From: Strigops habroptila
Lineage: Eukaryota > Chordata > Aves > Psittaciformes > Psittacidae
Direction of reading: 5' to 3'
NCBI RefSeq assembly: GCF_004027225.2
Contig: NC_044289.2
Location: 10,643,761 to 10,707,760, forward strand
DNA length: 64,000 nt
Part shown: positions 25,901 through 40,900 of the stretch, one piece after another
Layout: each line of letters starts with the position of its first letter
Numbering within the stretch: the stretch's first letter is position 1
The notes under the pieces: model-generated
Told to the model about the DNA's origin: nothing
What the model saw: only the letters and a program-made list of their open reading frames with translations
The model's database searches: none
Translations under genes and position numbers: made by a program

Positions 25901-28900
25901 CCCATGAACACCGGAGCCCAGACACAGATTTGTACTGGCAGCTGAACTGTGAAAGCCATCCGCAGAGAAGTTATATGTGCTGGGAAAGGGAGGAGGGAAG
26001 GGGAGAGGTCAGTAAATTACAGTCTATACAGCAGCAGGGAGTGGAAACAGTTGAAAAGAAATGCAAAGACAAGTGGCAGCAGAGAGACGCTCAGGACACA
26101 GTGTGCAGAACTGGAGTTCATCCCTAGCATGGTTACTAGCAGAGATTACAAAATGCTCTGACTGTAAACACAGTGCAGGTTACTCAGCACTCCCTGCCAC
26201 TTCTGAGGTTCTCTGGACTACAAAACATCTGCCTGTCTTCAGGTCACTGGACTTCCTCACCTGCCTCTTGCCCAGGCTGCTGAGGGAACTGCAGAAATAC
26301 TCACATCCTAAAGGAGAAAATCCCGGTGTTACCTTTTACTGCTTGGCTATATGGCTAAACGGGCTTTGAACACAAATTAGATCAAGAAAAAAATTAAGAA
26401 ATTAACTAAAGGAGACTTAACTGCCTGCAACATGTGAAGTTGTCGGGTATTTGCTTGTTTGCCTTTGTTTTAAAACTCAATTAATACTTCAAAGCAACTC
26501 TAGAGTAATTACAACAATGAACTGGGGCAAGTAACAGTTCCACAAACACCTTAAACAGGCAGTTTCTCTGAAGGAAGCAATCCTGCCTTTTACCAGGCAT
26601 TTGCTCCTGTCTTCAGCCCTCCTCGATGTCCCTTTCTTTGCACCAGCACAGGCACTTCTTCAGCACTGAGGTGAATCAGATCAGGGAACTGTTCTAGTTA
26701 AAAGATAATAGAATTAAAAAAAAAAAGAAGTTGCTTTTCAGCTGGATCAGTTCCCTGGTTTGGGGGGGGGGGCATGGAAAGAGCCAGAACCAGCTCATGT
26801 CATCTTAAAATGTTTGCTGGATGACAGCAGCAGGATGGGTTTTCTGGTCTGAGCAGGTCTCAGACTGAGCTGCGATGGAAGAGGGCAGCTGCAGCTCATG
26901 GGGCACAGTTGGCCAGATCAGGTCACAGACCCAGTGGATCTGGACAAACTCAGCTTGAACCAGAGCAAGAGAAGGGGACAGAGTGTTCTCTGCAGAAGAA
27001 AAAGTCTCTTCCCTAAAACACTTAATTGTTTTCCATGCTGTTTCTGCAACAATTTCTCATAATAACCAGCCATAAAACCATAAATTATAAAGCTCTGAGT
27101 TCTTCCCATTTCATTCTTGTGCCAATTATCACAACTCTGCAGTCAACACTTTGGTAAAGGTGGATGTAATGGTACAGAAGTATTTTTTAGGCACATGATG
27201 ATCTCACTCATACAGATAATAATGTTTGGTGCAATTTTGGTACAATTTTCTACCAGTGACAGGGCTTTGGCATGGCAAGGTCCATAATCCTCACTGCTGA
27301 GCCCATGTATTACAGGTTGGGCAGTGGGAAATCTTTCAATATGGTTTTGAAGCATTTTGGCCATACCTGCACTAACTGGCTGGCCAAATCATATCAGAAA
27401 CCAGGGTGGACTGACTGGAGTTCAACCTGATTTTAAATGTATTTCCCAGAACAGTTCAAAGCTCAGTATAGTCAGGGCCTGGCAGTAGGCACTGGCATAT
27501 TAATGTGAGAAAGGGGACTCTATGCTTCTGTGTGCTTACTGCAGACAGCATGGAGCCAGGAAAGGGAGAGGGTGCATGGCTGAGAATGTTGTTTTACATC
27601 CCTGACCAGCCCCCTGCTCTTTTCAAACAGCTGGGGGCTACCTGACCTGCAGCTTCCAGCCTGGAGTTCCCATCTCATACCTTAGATCCTGGCCGTTATC
27701 ATCTGATGATACATCATCTATGTGGATCTGGTCACAGTCCTAGGAAGCATATGGAAAAAAATACAGCAGTAAGTAAATGCTTTGGAAAAAAAAAAATTGA
27801 AAGAACATAATGAAAAATTGCATTAAATGTAATATTAAGGAGATAAAATCTTAGTATCGTCTGGCATAGTCTAGCCAGTTAATTGTTAGGAACAAGCATC
27901 ACATAGCACTTCCACAAAATACGACTAGACAGAGAGTGTGTATGTGAGATCTGCCATTATCTAGGGGCAAAACAGCTCTTGAATAATACAGTAAGTGGAA
28001 CTCCCTCCTATGCAGACAGGAGGGAGAGAGATGCTTGGTTTTTAGCCAGGAAAACTGTGGTTTTTAAACTGTGTATGCATGATAAGGCAAAGATTTGGCA
28101 GCCTGTCCCCCTGTGAGAATACTGCTTTCGACAGGAGGTGTATGCCCACATAATTACATGGCGAGATCTGTCCCAAAGAACTTTCCAGAGATGCCTGTCT
28201 TGCCAGTGTTTTCCTGGTTTGTTCTGAGGGGGCTGAGCTTCCTTTGATGTGCAGGGAAGCTGGACTGAAGCACTGAAGGCGGCAGCCTTTCATAGCCCCA
28301 GCCACAGAGTGAAGGAATAATGTGTGTCAGTAATGAGGAAATCTATGTACAGGAAGTTTAACCAGAATATATATTTGGAGCTCAGCCTGCATGAAGTATG
28401 TACTCGAGATCTTATCTTCCAAAATTCTTCATTGTTTGAATGGTGGAGGCCCTGCCTCAAAAATTTGAGAAATGTTATTTCTTTGTTCTCTTTCCGAGTC
28501 TCAGCATTAAGATTAGAAAGAGGAAAAAACAGGAAGCTTCTCCCACCACCTTAAATCTCCTTCCTCCATGACCCTTGCAGGTAAGAACAAGACAGAAAGC
28601 CTTTTCATTCAAGCTGATGAACTCTTTTACTCTGGTTGATTTTTCAATAGAAGAAAAAAGCACTTGGTACAACAGGACTCCAAAGTCAGAACAACTGCAG
28701 CTAACCAAGGTACAGTTATTTTTCACCTCTACATTATTCTGTAAACCACAGAATTTGTCGTCTTTACACAATTATGAGTTTAATGAGCTACTTTAAACTA
28801 GCCCCTTTCAAAAAAAGAAAAACATCCCCCAAACAAGTAAGTAAATTTGTTATCAACGGCAAAATGTCACAGATAGTTCTTGTTCATAATCATGAGATTT

Positions 28901-31900
28901 TCTGCAGCATTTATTTGAGATAGTTTTCAAAAAGACAGACAATTTTACCTTTTTCTTGTCCCATCAGTCCTCTTATCAACCTATAACTGGGGTGTGTATT
29001 TCTGTATACAATTGGAGCCAAGAGGCTGAACAGCAGATCTCTCCTGGCACCTTTTTAGCTCTCTCCCCTCTAACCCCATCATTTTTAAGCTCCCCTCCCA
29101 ATAGCTCTTGTGAGCCATGCTGGGATATTCTTGATGCAGCCCACTGCACTTCAGTTGTATCATACAATAATGCAGGGCATTAAGTCAGGGGAAAGGTATT
29201 TGTGGAGAGATCTGTTTTTCTCATCTGTGAATGAATTGTTCTGTACACTGAAGTGTGACAACAGTAGCTATCACATTTCTAACTTCATAAAATACCATGA
29301 CACTTGGTGAGACGCTACCTCATAGTCCGCCGGCTGAGCCTATCGTGTTACTGAGTGAAACACAGGGAAGCTGGTTAAAGCAGAACATGGACCATGTTTT
29401 ACTACTTGGTTACAAGACTAATTTTTCATTCTTGCAGAATTTCTTTGAAATCTTAGTGAGTAGGGAATCAAGGCAGGATATCTGGGCTGCTGCAAAGAAG
29501 GACCAGATTGTTGGAGTGGATGTCTGCAGTGGGAACACATCCCAGTTTTCACATCTGCTGACTTTTTAAAATGATGCTCTAGGATCTCTGAGGGATATGA
29601 TGCGTGGCACGTACAGCCTGTAACTGAGTCAAACCTGTAAGACCTCAGTCAACCCTCACAACTCTGAGAACTGAACTGGTTTTATTGTTGTGGTATCTCT
29701 AGGTCAGTCTGTGCCACACAACCTGCCTCCAGGTGGGAGCAGACCCCTGTACCCACACGTGAAGGAGCCTGAACTAATGCAGCCTTGAAACAGTACTGCA
29801 GGCCTGGAGAAAGCCTCTGCTGCCTCCTTGTGAAGCACAAGCTGTTCCTGAGGATGCAGGGAGAAGCGCCTTCTGTTATCACTTATGCTTCCTCTGAATA
29901 CTCTCAAGGTATGTCTTTGCACATATGAAAACAACTGATGAATGCACAGCTTGTCACTATTTGCATATCAGGACTATGTTAGAGATTTTTAAACATCTTG
30001 TGGATTCGCTGATCAGCCGAGCTTGCATCCTTCATTAGGTGAGGAGTTGACAGTTCCCAGAACACAAAACCTCCAGGGATGGCTCTGAAAGGCAGTAACT
30101 TGTAAACACACTAATCCCCTTGTTTGTTAATTCCTCATCCCCTTGTCAGTCCTCCTGTCCTTAATACCTGTTTTCCAGAGTGCTAGACAACAATATCTCC
30201 AGAGGGACTGGGGGTGGAAGGTACTATTCTTTAGCCAGCATTGCACTGTGGACAAAAGGCATCTGGGAGAAAAAGCTCAGAGTTTGGATTTTAACTTCAC
30301 TGTGATCTGTAACCTTGGGCAACTTCTTTTCTCCTCAGTGTCCCAAAAGGGGACAGAACATAAAGTGAGAATACCTCCTTTCAAGTGAATATTTGCTGAT
30401 ACATGCTGCAGTGTGATCAAAGCCCATTGTACACAACATCTTGTATGGCTTATACTTATGCCTATATGCTTTATGAGTGGATGAATTAGCGTGGCAAAAC
30501 CACACTTGCATGATTTCAACATGGGTCTCAGAAAACAGAGGCCTTGCTTGCCTGGGTTGTGTTGCTAACAGCCTCCTGAACAGAGCAATGAGTGTGTCAC
30601 CGCATGCCCTGGAAGTGCAATGCACAGCCTGCCCTTGTCAGGGTTTGGTGCCTTGATCCTTTGCCATGGGGCAGCACATCTCTAGTGTGCCCCATCACCT
30701 AGGTAGTTGGGCAGCTATCCTGCTGCTTGCCCAGTTACAGCTTCTATCATGCTGCCCCAACACGGAAGATGCTCAGAAAGGGTTTGAGTGTTTTTAGCTT
30801 ATTTTGTCTTGTACAGGCCAGTGTTATACCACATGATGGTGCTAATGTATATGGTAATGTTTGTGGGTCTAGAACTGAATCAGCTTCCATGCTTCCTTTT
30901 TACCAATTTCTTTTTTCTTTTTTAAGACTATAATTCACCACTGTTTTTTTTTTTGTCCAAGCCTTGCACTTGGTGATGTATGATCCTTAAATATGACTTT
31001 CTGAATACTTAAACCTATCTTTTATTTACCATCCTAAATGAAGAAGTAGGATGGTTAATGAACAGAGACGGATGACTATTGCTACAATTTCTTCCAAACT
31101 GAAATTTGCTTCTCTTTTCTGATGCAGCAACAAAATAGCACTAAGTAACACAAATGGTTTTAGTTATCATCTTTGTATGCCCTCCTTTGTTGTCCCTACA
31201 AATGGTACTTCATTTCATGTTTTCGAGCAGTAAGTGAAGCAAGGAGAAAACTTGTTTTAAAATGATTTGTCAACTTATATTCTTGCAAAAGCCAAGATAG
31301 GTAAAAGTTTTCCAGAGAGTGGCTTTCTGCAGGACATGGAACTCTGTTGCATTAGATGTTAAGATCTGATGGGTGGAAAGTGCTGGTTGCGTATTAAACA
31401 TTATCACTACTTCTACAGTACCCTGGACTCCCAAATAGCAGCTTCGCCCTCCCTAAGCAGGACTTTTTCACTTTGTACTTCCCATAACCTCATCACCAAC
31501 TCCCTCTTGGAAAAAAGCTGAAAGAGGAAATATCTGTCAGTTCAGGTGTTAGCCATTACTTGTCTTCAAAAGGAAATGAAAATTCTCAGCAAGTGAAACC
31601 TCAGCTTGCAAGGAGACAGGTGGCAGGAAAGGTTGTACCTCCTGTAATGCAAAGGACCACAGTGCAATTATTCAGTGAAGGAACCAGAAGTTCTCACTGA
31701 ACTCATCAGGCACAGAAACAAATTCTTCCTTTTTCAAGTGAAGAAAAAGACCACAGAGGTCTACCCAGGGATGCCAGTTTTTTTTATCATCTTCCGCTCG
31801 CATCGCTTTGCTTGAATTTTACTGTATTCAAAAGGATTCCTGCTTTGTATAAGGCATAATCAGATCTAACCATGCCACAAACAGGAAGGATTCTTCCTTT

Positions 31901-34900
31901 TGGTCTTTTATGTTGAAACTCCCACAGTTTCATCCTGCAGTGTGCGTGAGCTTGAGCAGACCTCCTGCTCTGTGTGTGCAAACAGAACTTCCTCAAGAAC
32001 AGAGACCACTTTTAAACCCTCTGCAGTGGCTCGCAGCTAATTGCTACCTGCCCCATAGGATCTTTGCTAATTTAGCTTAATAAAATTATTAAATAGCAAA
32101 TTTCAGGAGAAGTAGCAGCAATGTCCTCATTATTAGATTTAGTAAAATTGCCAAAAGCCATCATTGTTACTGTGTATTTAGAAAAAAAATTCCTTAACAG
32201 AATGAAGATGTCAAAGGGACACAGTAAAGTATGCTTCCAATAAGCCATCTAAGGCCCATTTCTTTGGGGTCAAAAATGAAAGTTTCTTGGCCAGAAAAAC
32301 AAGTTTGTAGACCAGATGCAAATGATTAGAGAGATGTTAAATAAAATAAGCAGCTACATACCTCCAGGTCATTAAAGAACAGATGTGTATCTGCAAGGTT
32401 GAAGATCATTTCTTCCATCATAAGACCTATCCGCACAGACGTTGTAGTGTCCTATGAGGGGAAAATATAACCAGGTTTTTATCCATTTACTTTGATCTTC
32501 TTCTCTTCTGGGAGGGAGAGGTAGGAGATCTTAGAGCAAACATAGGATCTACACAGTCCTGTTTCTGAAGATATGTTCATTAAAGTAATTTTATTTCCCA
32601 AGTGTATCTTAAAATGGTTTTCCTATCCTTTCTTCTGCTTTCAAAGATAATTAAATTCTGTTCTTTGAAGGATGTCTACGGCTTGCCTTGACCAATAATA
32701 GCCCACACACTTGAGATGATACAACAAGAACCTTTGAACACCTGAGACTATATGAGAATTGCTTCAGTAGTTTAGACCAAGAATTGATTTCCAATAGCAG
32801 CATTAGTGAATGGTCGGGGAGAGTTCCAAGCAACAGAGTACACAAAGGATGATCCTTTCTTGACATTGTCCTTCAAACCAGCCCTAGAAGGTCAGCATTA
32901 TTCTCTTATCATGTCAAACAGCAACTTGGTAGCAAAATCTGAAAACAGAACCCATAAATGCAGTCTTTTTCTTTAGAAGGTGCAATCCATGTGTCTCATG
33001 GACACATGGACCTAAGCACACTTGGCTTCAGTCTTTACTGCAATAACTCAGGTGATCAGCACAGAACCAGACAGAAAGGCAGATGTGTTGTTCCCACATC
33101 AGAGCCCGGCACATAACAGTATCTACTGTCCTCGGCAGCAGACATGCCCCCAGACAGGAGATACAAGAGCATGCATGCAGCACTCCTGTCTGCACGGGCT
33201 GGCTGACTGCGAAGGTTTGCTCATTCTGCCATTTCCTTGTGCCAGCAGCCCCTCACCGACCCGGGTGTGGGTCTCGCTTGGCCCTTCCCCTAGAGGGTCC
33301 CAAACTGCTTCCTAAAAGGGAAGGACATGATGCAGAGGCTCTGGCTGCCTGCAGCACTTTTAAAACACACTTTTTTAACGATCAAGAGAACGTGAAAACG
33401 CACATGCCAGCAGCTCCAAAACGGCTTCTACATGTTCTTAAGCATGTGTGAACTTTCTCACATCCAGATTCTGCTCCTACCAACACCAGTGGCAAAACCT
33501 TAATTAAATTCCTCTGGAAAAGGACTACGCTACCTGCAGCTCTACTTTAGTGTGTTTAGTTGATTTGGTTTAGAAAATTAATGTTTTTCCCTGCTGCTTG
33601 TTACCCATCTGAGACAAAACCGCCTGTGAAACGGCTGCCACTTCATTTCCCCACCAAGTCAGCAAGTGCAAACTTAAATTGTCTCAGGCTGACAGGGCTG
33701 ACTCTGCTTGGCCAGAGAAGCCGCCCACAGACAATCCTGCATGGCAAAAATGACTTTTGGCTGGGCTATTTCCCTATCCTTTGGCTTGGAAGGCTACATT
33801 AACAGCTGACTGCATGTGCATAGCAGATCTACTGGGTCGTCTAAGCTGCCACTTGGATGCGGATGGTGGCCGCAAGGCTCCTACAGCTCTTGGTTCACTG
33901 CTTCAAAGCTGTCCACTGGGCACTGGATATCGTGGAGCCTCCGGGGATCTGTCACTCTGAAACACCATTAAGTGACCTGCTGTACCTAGCCTCATGCACT
34001 GCAATATTAAATGAGTCTCAGTAACTGTTCCATGTGTCTCGCGCTTAAAGCCAACCACCGCTCCTGCCCCTGAACAACCAACCTTGTTCCTACACCCACA
34101 GCAAAAGCACAGAAACACACTGATGCAAACAAGGTTGCCAGCAGAACATTTCCTTATTCCTTAAATACTTCAAAAACACAAGCAAAAACTAATCTGTGGT
34201 TAATTTGATAAACACTCACAGCTCAAAAGCATTGTGTCTGTTCAAACTAAACAGACAACTTGGAAAAAAAGAAGAGCATTCCCACACAGCCTTTCTTTTT
34301 GTAATTCATCTTCATTAGGACAGAGATCTCTCATCTTTATGTTTATGTGGGTGGTTTTCCTCCATTGAAGTTACAAGCCATGCTAAACCAGGGCAGATTT
34401 ATATGTAGTCTTTGCTCTAATTTTCTGCAGATTTCTGTGCAGTCATGTTATTGTATGACAGGATGGTAATGAATTAGTTGAGGAGCTCTAACAGTGAGCA
34501 CAATGTCTGGAGGATGAGTACATTTCAATCAACCTTTGTGGCAGATGCTGTTGACATGGATGGTGTATTACACACTAACCTAATTATTACGCATTCTTGG
34601 TGTAGTTCTCTTTAATTAGAGCAGAATGGCTGTGGTTTCAGCCATGTGTGTGACTCACAAGCATTGTGCCCATCTAAAGAAAAGCTCTGTCACTCATGTT
34701 TAAACATGCTTGTTGCTGTCCCAGAAAGAAGGGCACTTTCTCCTCTGGGCAAAAAGTAAACTTCAACAGACTTGCCTTGAACATGTCTCTAATTTTAAGC
34801 CCCAAACCTCCTCCCCTGATGAGGCACAGGGACACAGGCGTGATCAGGACATTTGACTGTGGCCTCATGCGAACAGCACTGAATCAAATTTTACTACCCA

Positions 34901-37900
34901 GGTGTAGCTACACAGGGGAACTGTTTTGTAGAAAATATGCTGCTAGGAAGAAATTATTTAGTAAAATAGTTTTTAATGAAGCAATTTATTTTTATACATT
35001 TCAAGGATCATTAGCCTTTAAAACTCTTTCAGGAAATCTCACTGGTTGGTATCTGTCATTTATCCTCTAAGTTTTGTCTTTAGCTTCATTGGTATTAATC
35101 ACTAATGGGGAGAAGGAAACATTTCCACACTGTATGAAGTTACCTCGTCTTAATCTAAACAATATCGAAATGTAGATGAGAGGGGGGAAAAGAATAAAAA
35201 ATCTTTCTCTTGAGATAGAGAATATGATGGAATGAAAATAAAGCAGAAAAATGCACTTTACCACCCAGAGGGGAAGTCGTTTGGGGAAATGATTTGGCAT
35301 CACTGCCTTCACAGTATGGACATTTCCTCTATAGCAAGGCATGCTTCCAAGTCTTAAAGAGGCTGATAAAGTTAAAAGGCAAATCAGCACTCCCACTATG
35401 ATATAGGTGTCTGGAGGCACTAGGCCAGGGTTCCACTGGCAGTTAATTTATTTGCATTACTGTGGCATCTAGAAGCACTAGTCCCAGACTTGAACCCTGC
35501 TGTGCTAGAGGTTGTACCCACACAGAAGAAAGACACAGTCACTGCAGCTTTCAATTCAAGTATGAATAAACAGAAAAATCAGGCTGACGGGAAAGCACCA
35601 AAATGAGATTAGGTGCGTCAACCACCACGTTGTCCAAATCTTATGTACAGTGTGTAAACTGAACAAGAACTATGAAATTTACCTGAAGATGTTGATGAAG
35701 AGCTCTTCCTAGGCACATGAATCCTGTACCACTAAAGGGTATCTCTGTGCTGCAGGAGATGCCCTGGTGGGCTGCTAATGCCTATGTTAGAGCAGTATAA
35801 GTTTAGCGGAGCAACACAAAGTTACCACATTCATACTGATGATTCATTCCTGCTAACGTGTCCTTCCATGAGAAAACTGCACCCTGGAGCCCTGCAAACA
35901 AGCTTCCTGGGTAACAGATCTAGTTTTCTGATGCATATGAGCCCAAGGAAGAATGGATCACAGACAGCTTGAAATCAAATCTCCTCCAGGAACCACTTTT
36001 TACAGAGAAAACAGATTAATCTAAAAACTGAACCCGTGGTGCTTGTTTAGTAACTTTAGAAAAGCAAGGTCCTACCCCTCTGCTAATCTAGGAGTCATGC
36101 TTTCACAAACAAGGACAATGAGAGGCAGGGATAGAAAACAGGCAATGAACTCCTTTTGTAAACAAAACCTCCAGCACCACAGCGTATCCCTATGTGCCTC
36201 ACCACTGTTGGAGCTTCCCTCAGCGTCACAATTAAACAGCTCCACAAATTACTTTACTGCTAACCTCTGGTGCTCACACATGACAGTCCAGGCACTGCTG
36301 ACCTTCCAACGCACAGCTTTATCAGGCTTCTTCCCACCGGCTGGGGGAAATAAGCACCAGGGGAGCAGTGGTCATTCTGAAGTATTCATTCTCACAGTCA
36401 CTGATATTCCCCGTCCTCAATACACCCTTCACTCCCACCTTTAACAAACAGGAGTAGTAGCTTCATAGAATCAGAATCAACTGCGTTGGAAAAGACCTTT
36501 AAGATCAACAAGTCCAACCTTTACCACAGCACTGCCAAGGCCACCACTAACCCATGTCACTGAGGGCCTCATCTACATGGTTTTTGAACACTTCCAGGGA
36601 CAGTGACTCCAGCACTGCCCTGGACAGCCTGTTCCAATACCTGACCGCCCTCTCAGTGAAGAAGTTTTTCCTAATATCCAACCTAAACCTCCCCTGCTGC
36701 AGCTTTGAGGCCATTTCCTCCTGTCCTATCACTTGTTACTTAGGAGAAGAGACCGACCCCCATCTCACTACAACCTCCTTTCAGGTAGTCGTAGAGATAG
36801 ATAAGGTCCCCCTTGAGCCTCCTCTTCTCCAGATTGAACTACTACTAAAGGTACTGGAATTACCAACACAAAAGCCCATGTGCATTGCAGCCACACTTCA
36901 CATTGCACTGTCAGCACCCTCCCAAATGAGTCTGTATTAAAACCTTCTTGCCACTGCTCTCCCGAATCACTGAGATTGATTTTTCATAAACTGCTTATAC
37001 TTGTCCTAGAGTATGCATTAAAGAGACATGTATTAGCTAACACCTGCAGCTACTGCTAATCCAGTTGGCTGGATGTCCATAGCCAGCTCTCCCCTCTTGT
37101 ACACTGTAATTTTGAAAAGAAGAGAGAAGCAGACTTATCTCTGGCAATCTCTCAAGTGCAAGTCACTCTCACCTCCAATCCTGGCTCCAAAGCCCATTCC
37201 AAGCCTCTGTCTTACAGGTACCCTGTTCAGACTTGCAGGCCATTAGCAAAGGGGCAAAGCTGGCTCCTTTGAGATGGATAACAAATCAGCTTCTTGTCTG
37301 ACTCTGCTTCTATTTAGCAATGTGCCAATTAACCCGACATTCAGAATGTTAGGACAAAGTCATTCTGAGCATGGATCCTGGATTCAGACCTCCCCCCCAT
37401 TTAAAAAAAACCCAACAAAATAAAGCCCTAGTATTTAAAACTAATCAGTCTCTTTAAATCCCTGCCAAATACCTGTTTATGCCATGAGCAAATAATTACT
37501 TTTCTACAAGGAAGAAAGTATTAATTAAGAGTATTCATCAGACTCCTATTCTCTAGGGTTTATCTGCCACAGGTGTCAGCCAGAGGTGAGAGACGGATTA
37601 GTATACAATCAAGGGCTTTCCAAGTTAAATCTCCTCCTTGTGGTTACCTCTTAATAATGAAGTTGTCACCAAAAGAAAGAATTTAATAGTTTTAATTGGG
37701 TTTAATTACTTGGAAACTCCTGGAAAATGGACCAGCTTGGTTGTTATATAAAAATAATAATAATGAAAAAGCAAAGATACAAATGCCTGGGCTACATGTT
37801 TGAACAAAAAGAGTCTGTGAGAATAATCATTCTTGCACTGTAACATTTTATACCTTGATCAGAATTTGAGACATGAACACGGGTTTCCCTAATAATAGGA

Positions 37901-40900
37901 CATGTGCATCAGTTCTAGTTCAAGTAAGTCCATGTCTTTGTGAGGAAGAGAACACATTTAGCTGTTTTACTACACTTAACTAGCTTAGATCGCAATTTTA
38001 TCTTTTTAATAGACACAGACTACAACTCAGTTTTCAACTGAGAGAGTGGATATTTGTGAGAAACATTGCTTTAAATAATCAAAGTAGCTCAGAATCAAAC
38101 CCCATTTTCAGAAGTGACTTAAGTAACCACACTTCAGACTTTTTAATTAAGTAATTCAAATAGTATCACTCAGCTTTTCAGGCTCTAAACCTTTTTTCCC
38201 CCAAGATGAAGACATATTGTTTTACCTGAACATTGATGTATCCAGGTTTATTAGACAATCTCCCAAATTTAAATGAACAGCATCTACAGTCATCACAGCG
38301 TGACCTTCTGAAAGGTCCATGCTAGATGGACAGCAAATACAATTTAATCCCTTTTCTTCAGATACCTTTTCATAGTCACCCTTACTGTTACTTGAGAGAT
38401 ACTTCCAAATTATTGCTTATTATTTACTGAAGGATTATCTTTTTACTGGCATGTATCTGTTCAGAAATGGTTGTGGACTACATCTTGGAAATAAGCAAAT
38501 GGGCATGTCAGTCATTAAATCCTCATATTCAAGAGCACATGGAGACTGAAAAGGTTCTCCTGTCTCTTTAAGTGAACTATGCTTAGGGACAAGCAGTAAT
38601 GTCTACACTAATTTATCCAGTGTCTGAACCATGAGTTCTAAAATGGATTCTGGTCCTGTGGGAATACTGTACTTAAATACAGGTTAAAAGGTGGGCCATA
38701 ATGTTTGAGAACAAATGGAAATTATTTTTATTTAGTAATACAAAAGGTTCGTGACCAAAAAATCTACAAATAATTTTTTTTTTACTATACAGGGCATAAG
38801 AGGGAGTGAAATTTAAACCAAATATGTCTTCATTCCCTTCTCTTCGACACTGGAAAGTCACTCTATTTCTCTATGCAAGCCTTGATAACTGTGAACAATC
38901 CAAAACTCCTGGAAAGCTTGGTGGAAACACATCACTGTGTGTAATCCTCTGCACAACTATGTATTTTGTACATGCAACTTCCTAACACAAGTTATGTCCT
39001 TCTGTTTTTCAAACTATTCTTCCCTTAATATCAAGTCACGATTAAGTGATACTGGAAAGCAGGGTCCCTTTGCTCACGCTTGTTTGACAATCCAGCATTG
39101 CTTCTGATATATATTTTATGTCAAAATTAATCCTTTAATTCTTCCAAATACCACATGTGCACTTTGCTTAGAAAACCCTCTGCTCTCCTAAGCTCTAGTA
39201 CAAGAGGTTACATCTACACGAGCTCAGACATCTCCCATGCCCACCATCTAAGCTGTTGTGGATCTGGTTTTGCTGTTTCTCCTGCTGCTTCTCATCAAGA
39301 GTACAGATGATAAACACAGATGTTTGCTCCTGAAATACACATTTGAAATAATCAAATGGCTGGAATTATTTACTCCCTTCTCTCCAATAATGAACTAATA
39401 ATTGATATAGCAGCATGTCTAAAGTAACAGACTTCTTTATTACCTGCAGTGACTGAATGCTTTTTTAATTTAACTTAAAAAGGCATTAAACGCAAGGTTT
39501 AGCCTCCAGTGGGTAAAAAAATCTCCAACTTCCTCAGAAAATCCTTTCCAAATTGTATTCATCTTGACTTAATCCATGATCTACTGAGTGAATTAGGCAC
39601 TATTTGTTTTGAAAATCTATTTTATGGAGTTCCAAAGACTGTGTTTTCCTTAGGAAGGGCTTATTCTGCCTTTCTGACCAGGATGCCTGCTAGCAGCACT
39701 CAGCATAGGCCTCTGCAGGTTTTTAACGTCCCAAGGTGCCCCACACATATGACTAACAAAATGTAAATAAACACAGCTGAGCCAGTAAGAAATTGGAAGG
39801 TTTTCTCATTAAAGAAATAAAATAAACAGATGTCCTTAAGCACTTTGGCTCATGTTTGTCAAAGGAATGGAAAACTCTCAGATGTTTGAACAGCAGTCGT
39901 GATATAAGGCCACATCTCAAGCGAGAGAAGAAGGAAAAAAGCGACGCCATGGCACTTAGAATTAACTAATAGTTCTCAAGGGAGGGCGCTTTTGATTTGA
40001 ACCTTAGCAACTTCTACAAATAGTTTTTAACAGCCGAGCAATAAAATGGGGTTTTATTCCTTCTCAGTTTGTAAAGTAGTAAAGGACAGATTCAGCCATT
40101 AGAAGCATGAATCACCATCAGATTTGATTAAATCCCTATGGTGTTTCAATCAGGTCCTGGCTTTAGGGTCCTGCGAGAGAACAAAGCAGGCAAAAGCACA
40201 AACTACTCCGAGCATTCAATGAGAGTAGAAAAAAAGAAGGAAAAAAATCAACCCTAGGGTTTTACAGGGATCTCGAGTAGAGCCAAGCAGGAACTTTTCA
40301 ATGACTTTTCTTTCTTTTAATTGGAAATTCTAATTCACTTTAAAGAAGAAAACTTTTTGTAAGAATATATAACTGCCAGTGAAACTTTTGAGCAACGAGG
40401 TTTCTTAGACCCGCAACATCATTTCTGGTGAGAACAAGATAGTCCAGTTCACAGACAGCCAACATAACAGCAGCTTGACATGCTAGAAAATCGTCTTTAC
40501 CTCAACTGGGCCAAGCAGCACCTTTTGTTACTCTGTCTAAAAGGTCTTGAGGCCTGGCTGTCATTGGAGGACCCTCTCCTAGTTCTTCACATACCTGTGC
40601 CACTGCAAGTCCCTCAGTAGAGAGGCAGAGCCCATGTTTGCACAGGCTGGCAACTTGAGTGCAGGTCTTGCCTCTACCTCACTGATACCTGTCTGCTCCC
40701 AACTTCAATAAATCTCACATTGCCACTGCTGAAATGCAAAAGCAATAAACAAATATGGCTATCATATCTAGATCAACCAAATCTCTGCATCAATCAAGCA
40801 ACTATAAGGCAAACTATGAGGCAAAGTATTTCAGCAAATCCCCACTGAAAGCAGCTGCAGCGGCCACTCCAGGCAAAGCAACCACACAGTCCAGGCTCTG

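Noticed and set aside
26716..26772. A11 followed by G11 as a possible processed-pseudogene tail or quadruplex
   Set aside because: No gene-like sequence lies upstream of the A run, and a single G run is not a four-tract quadruplex motif.
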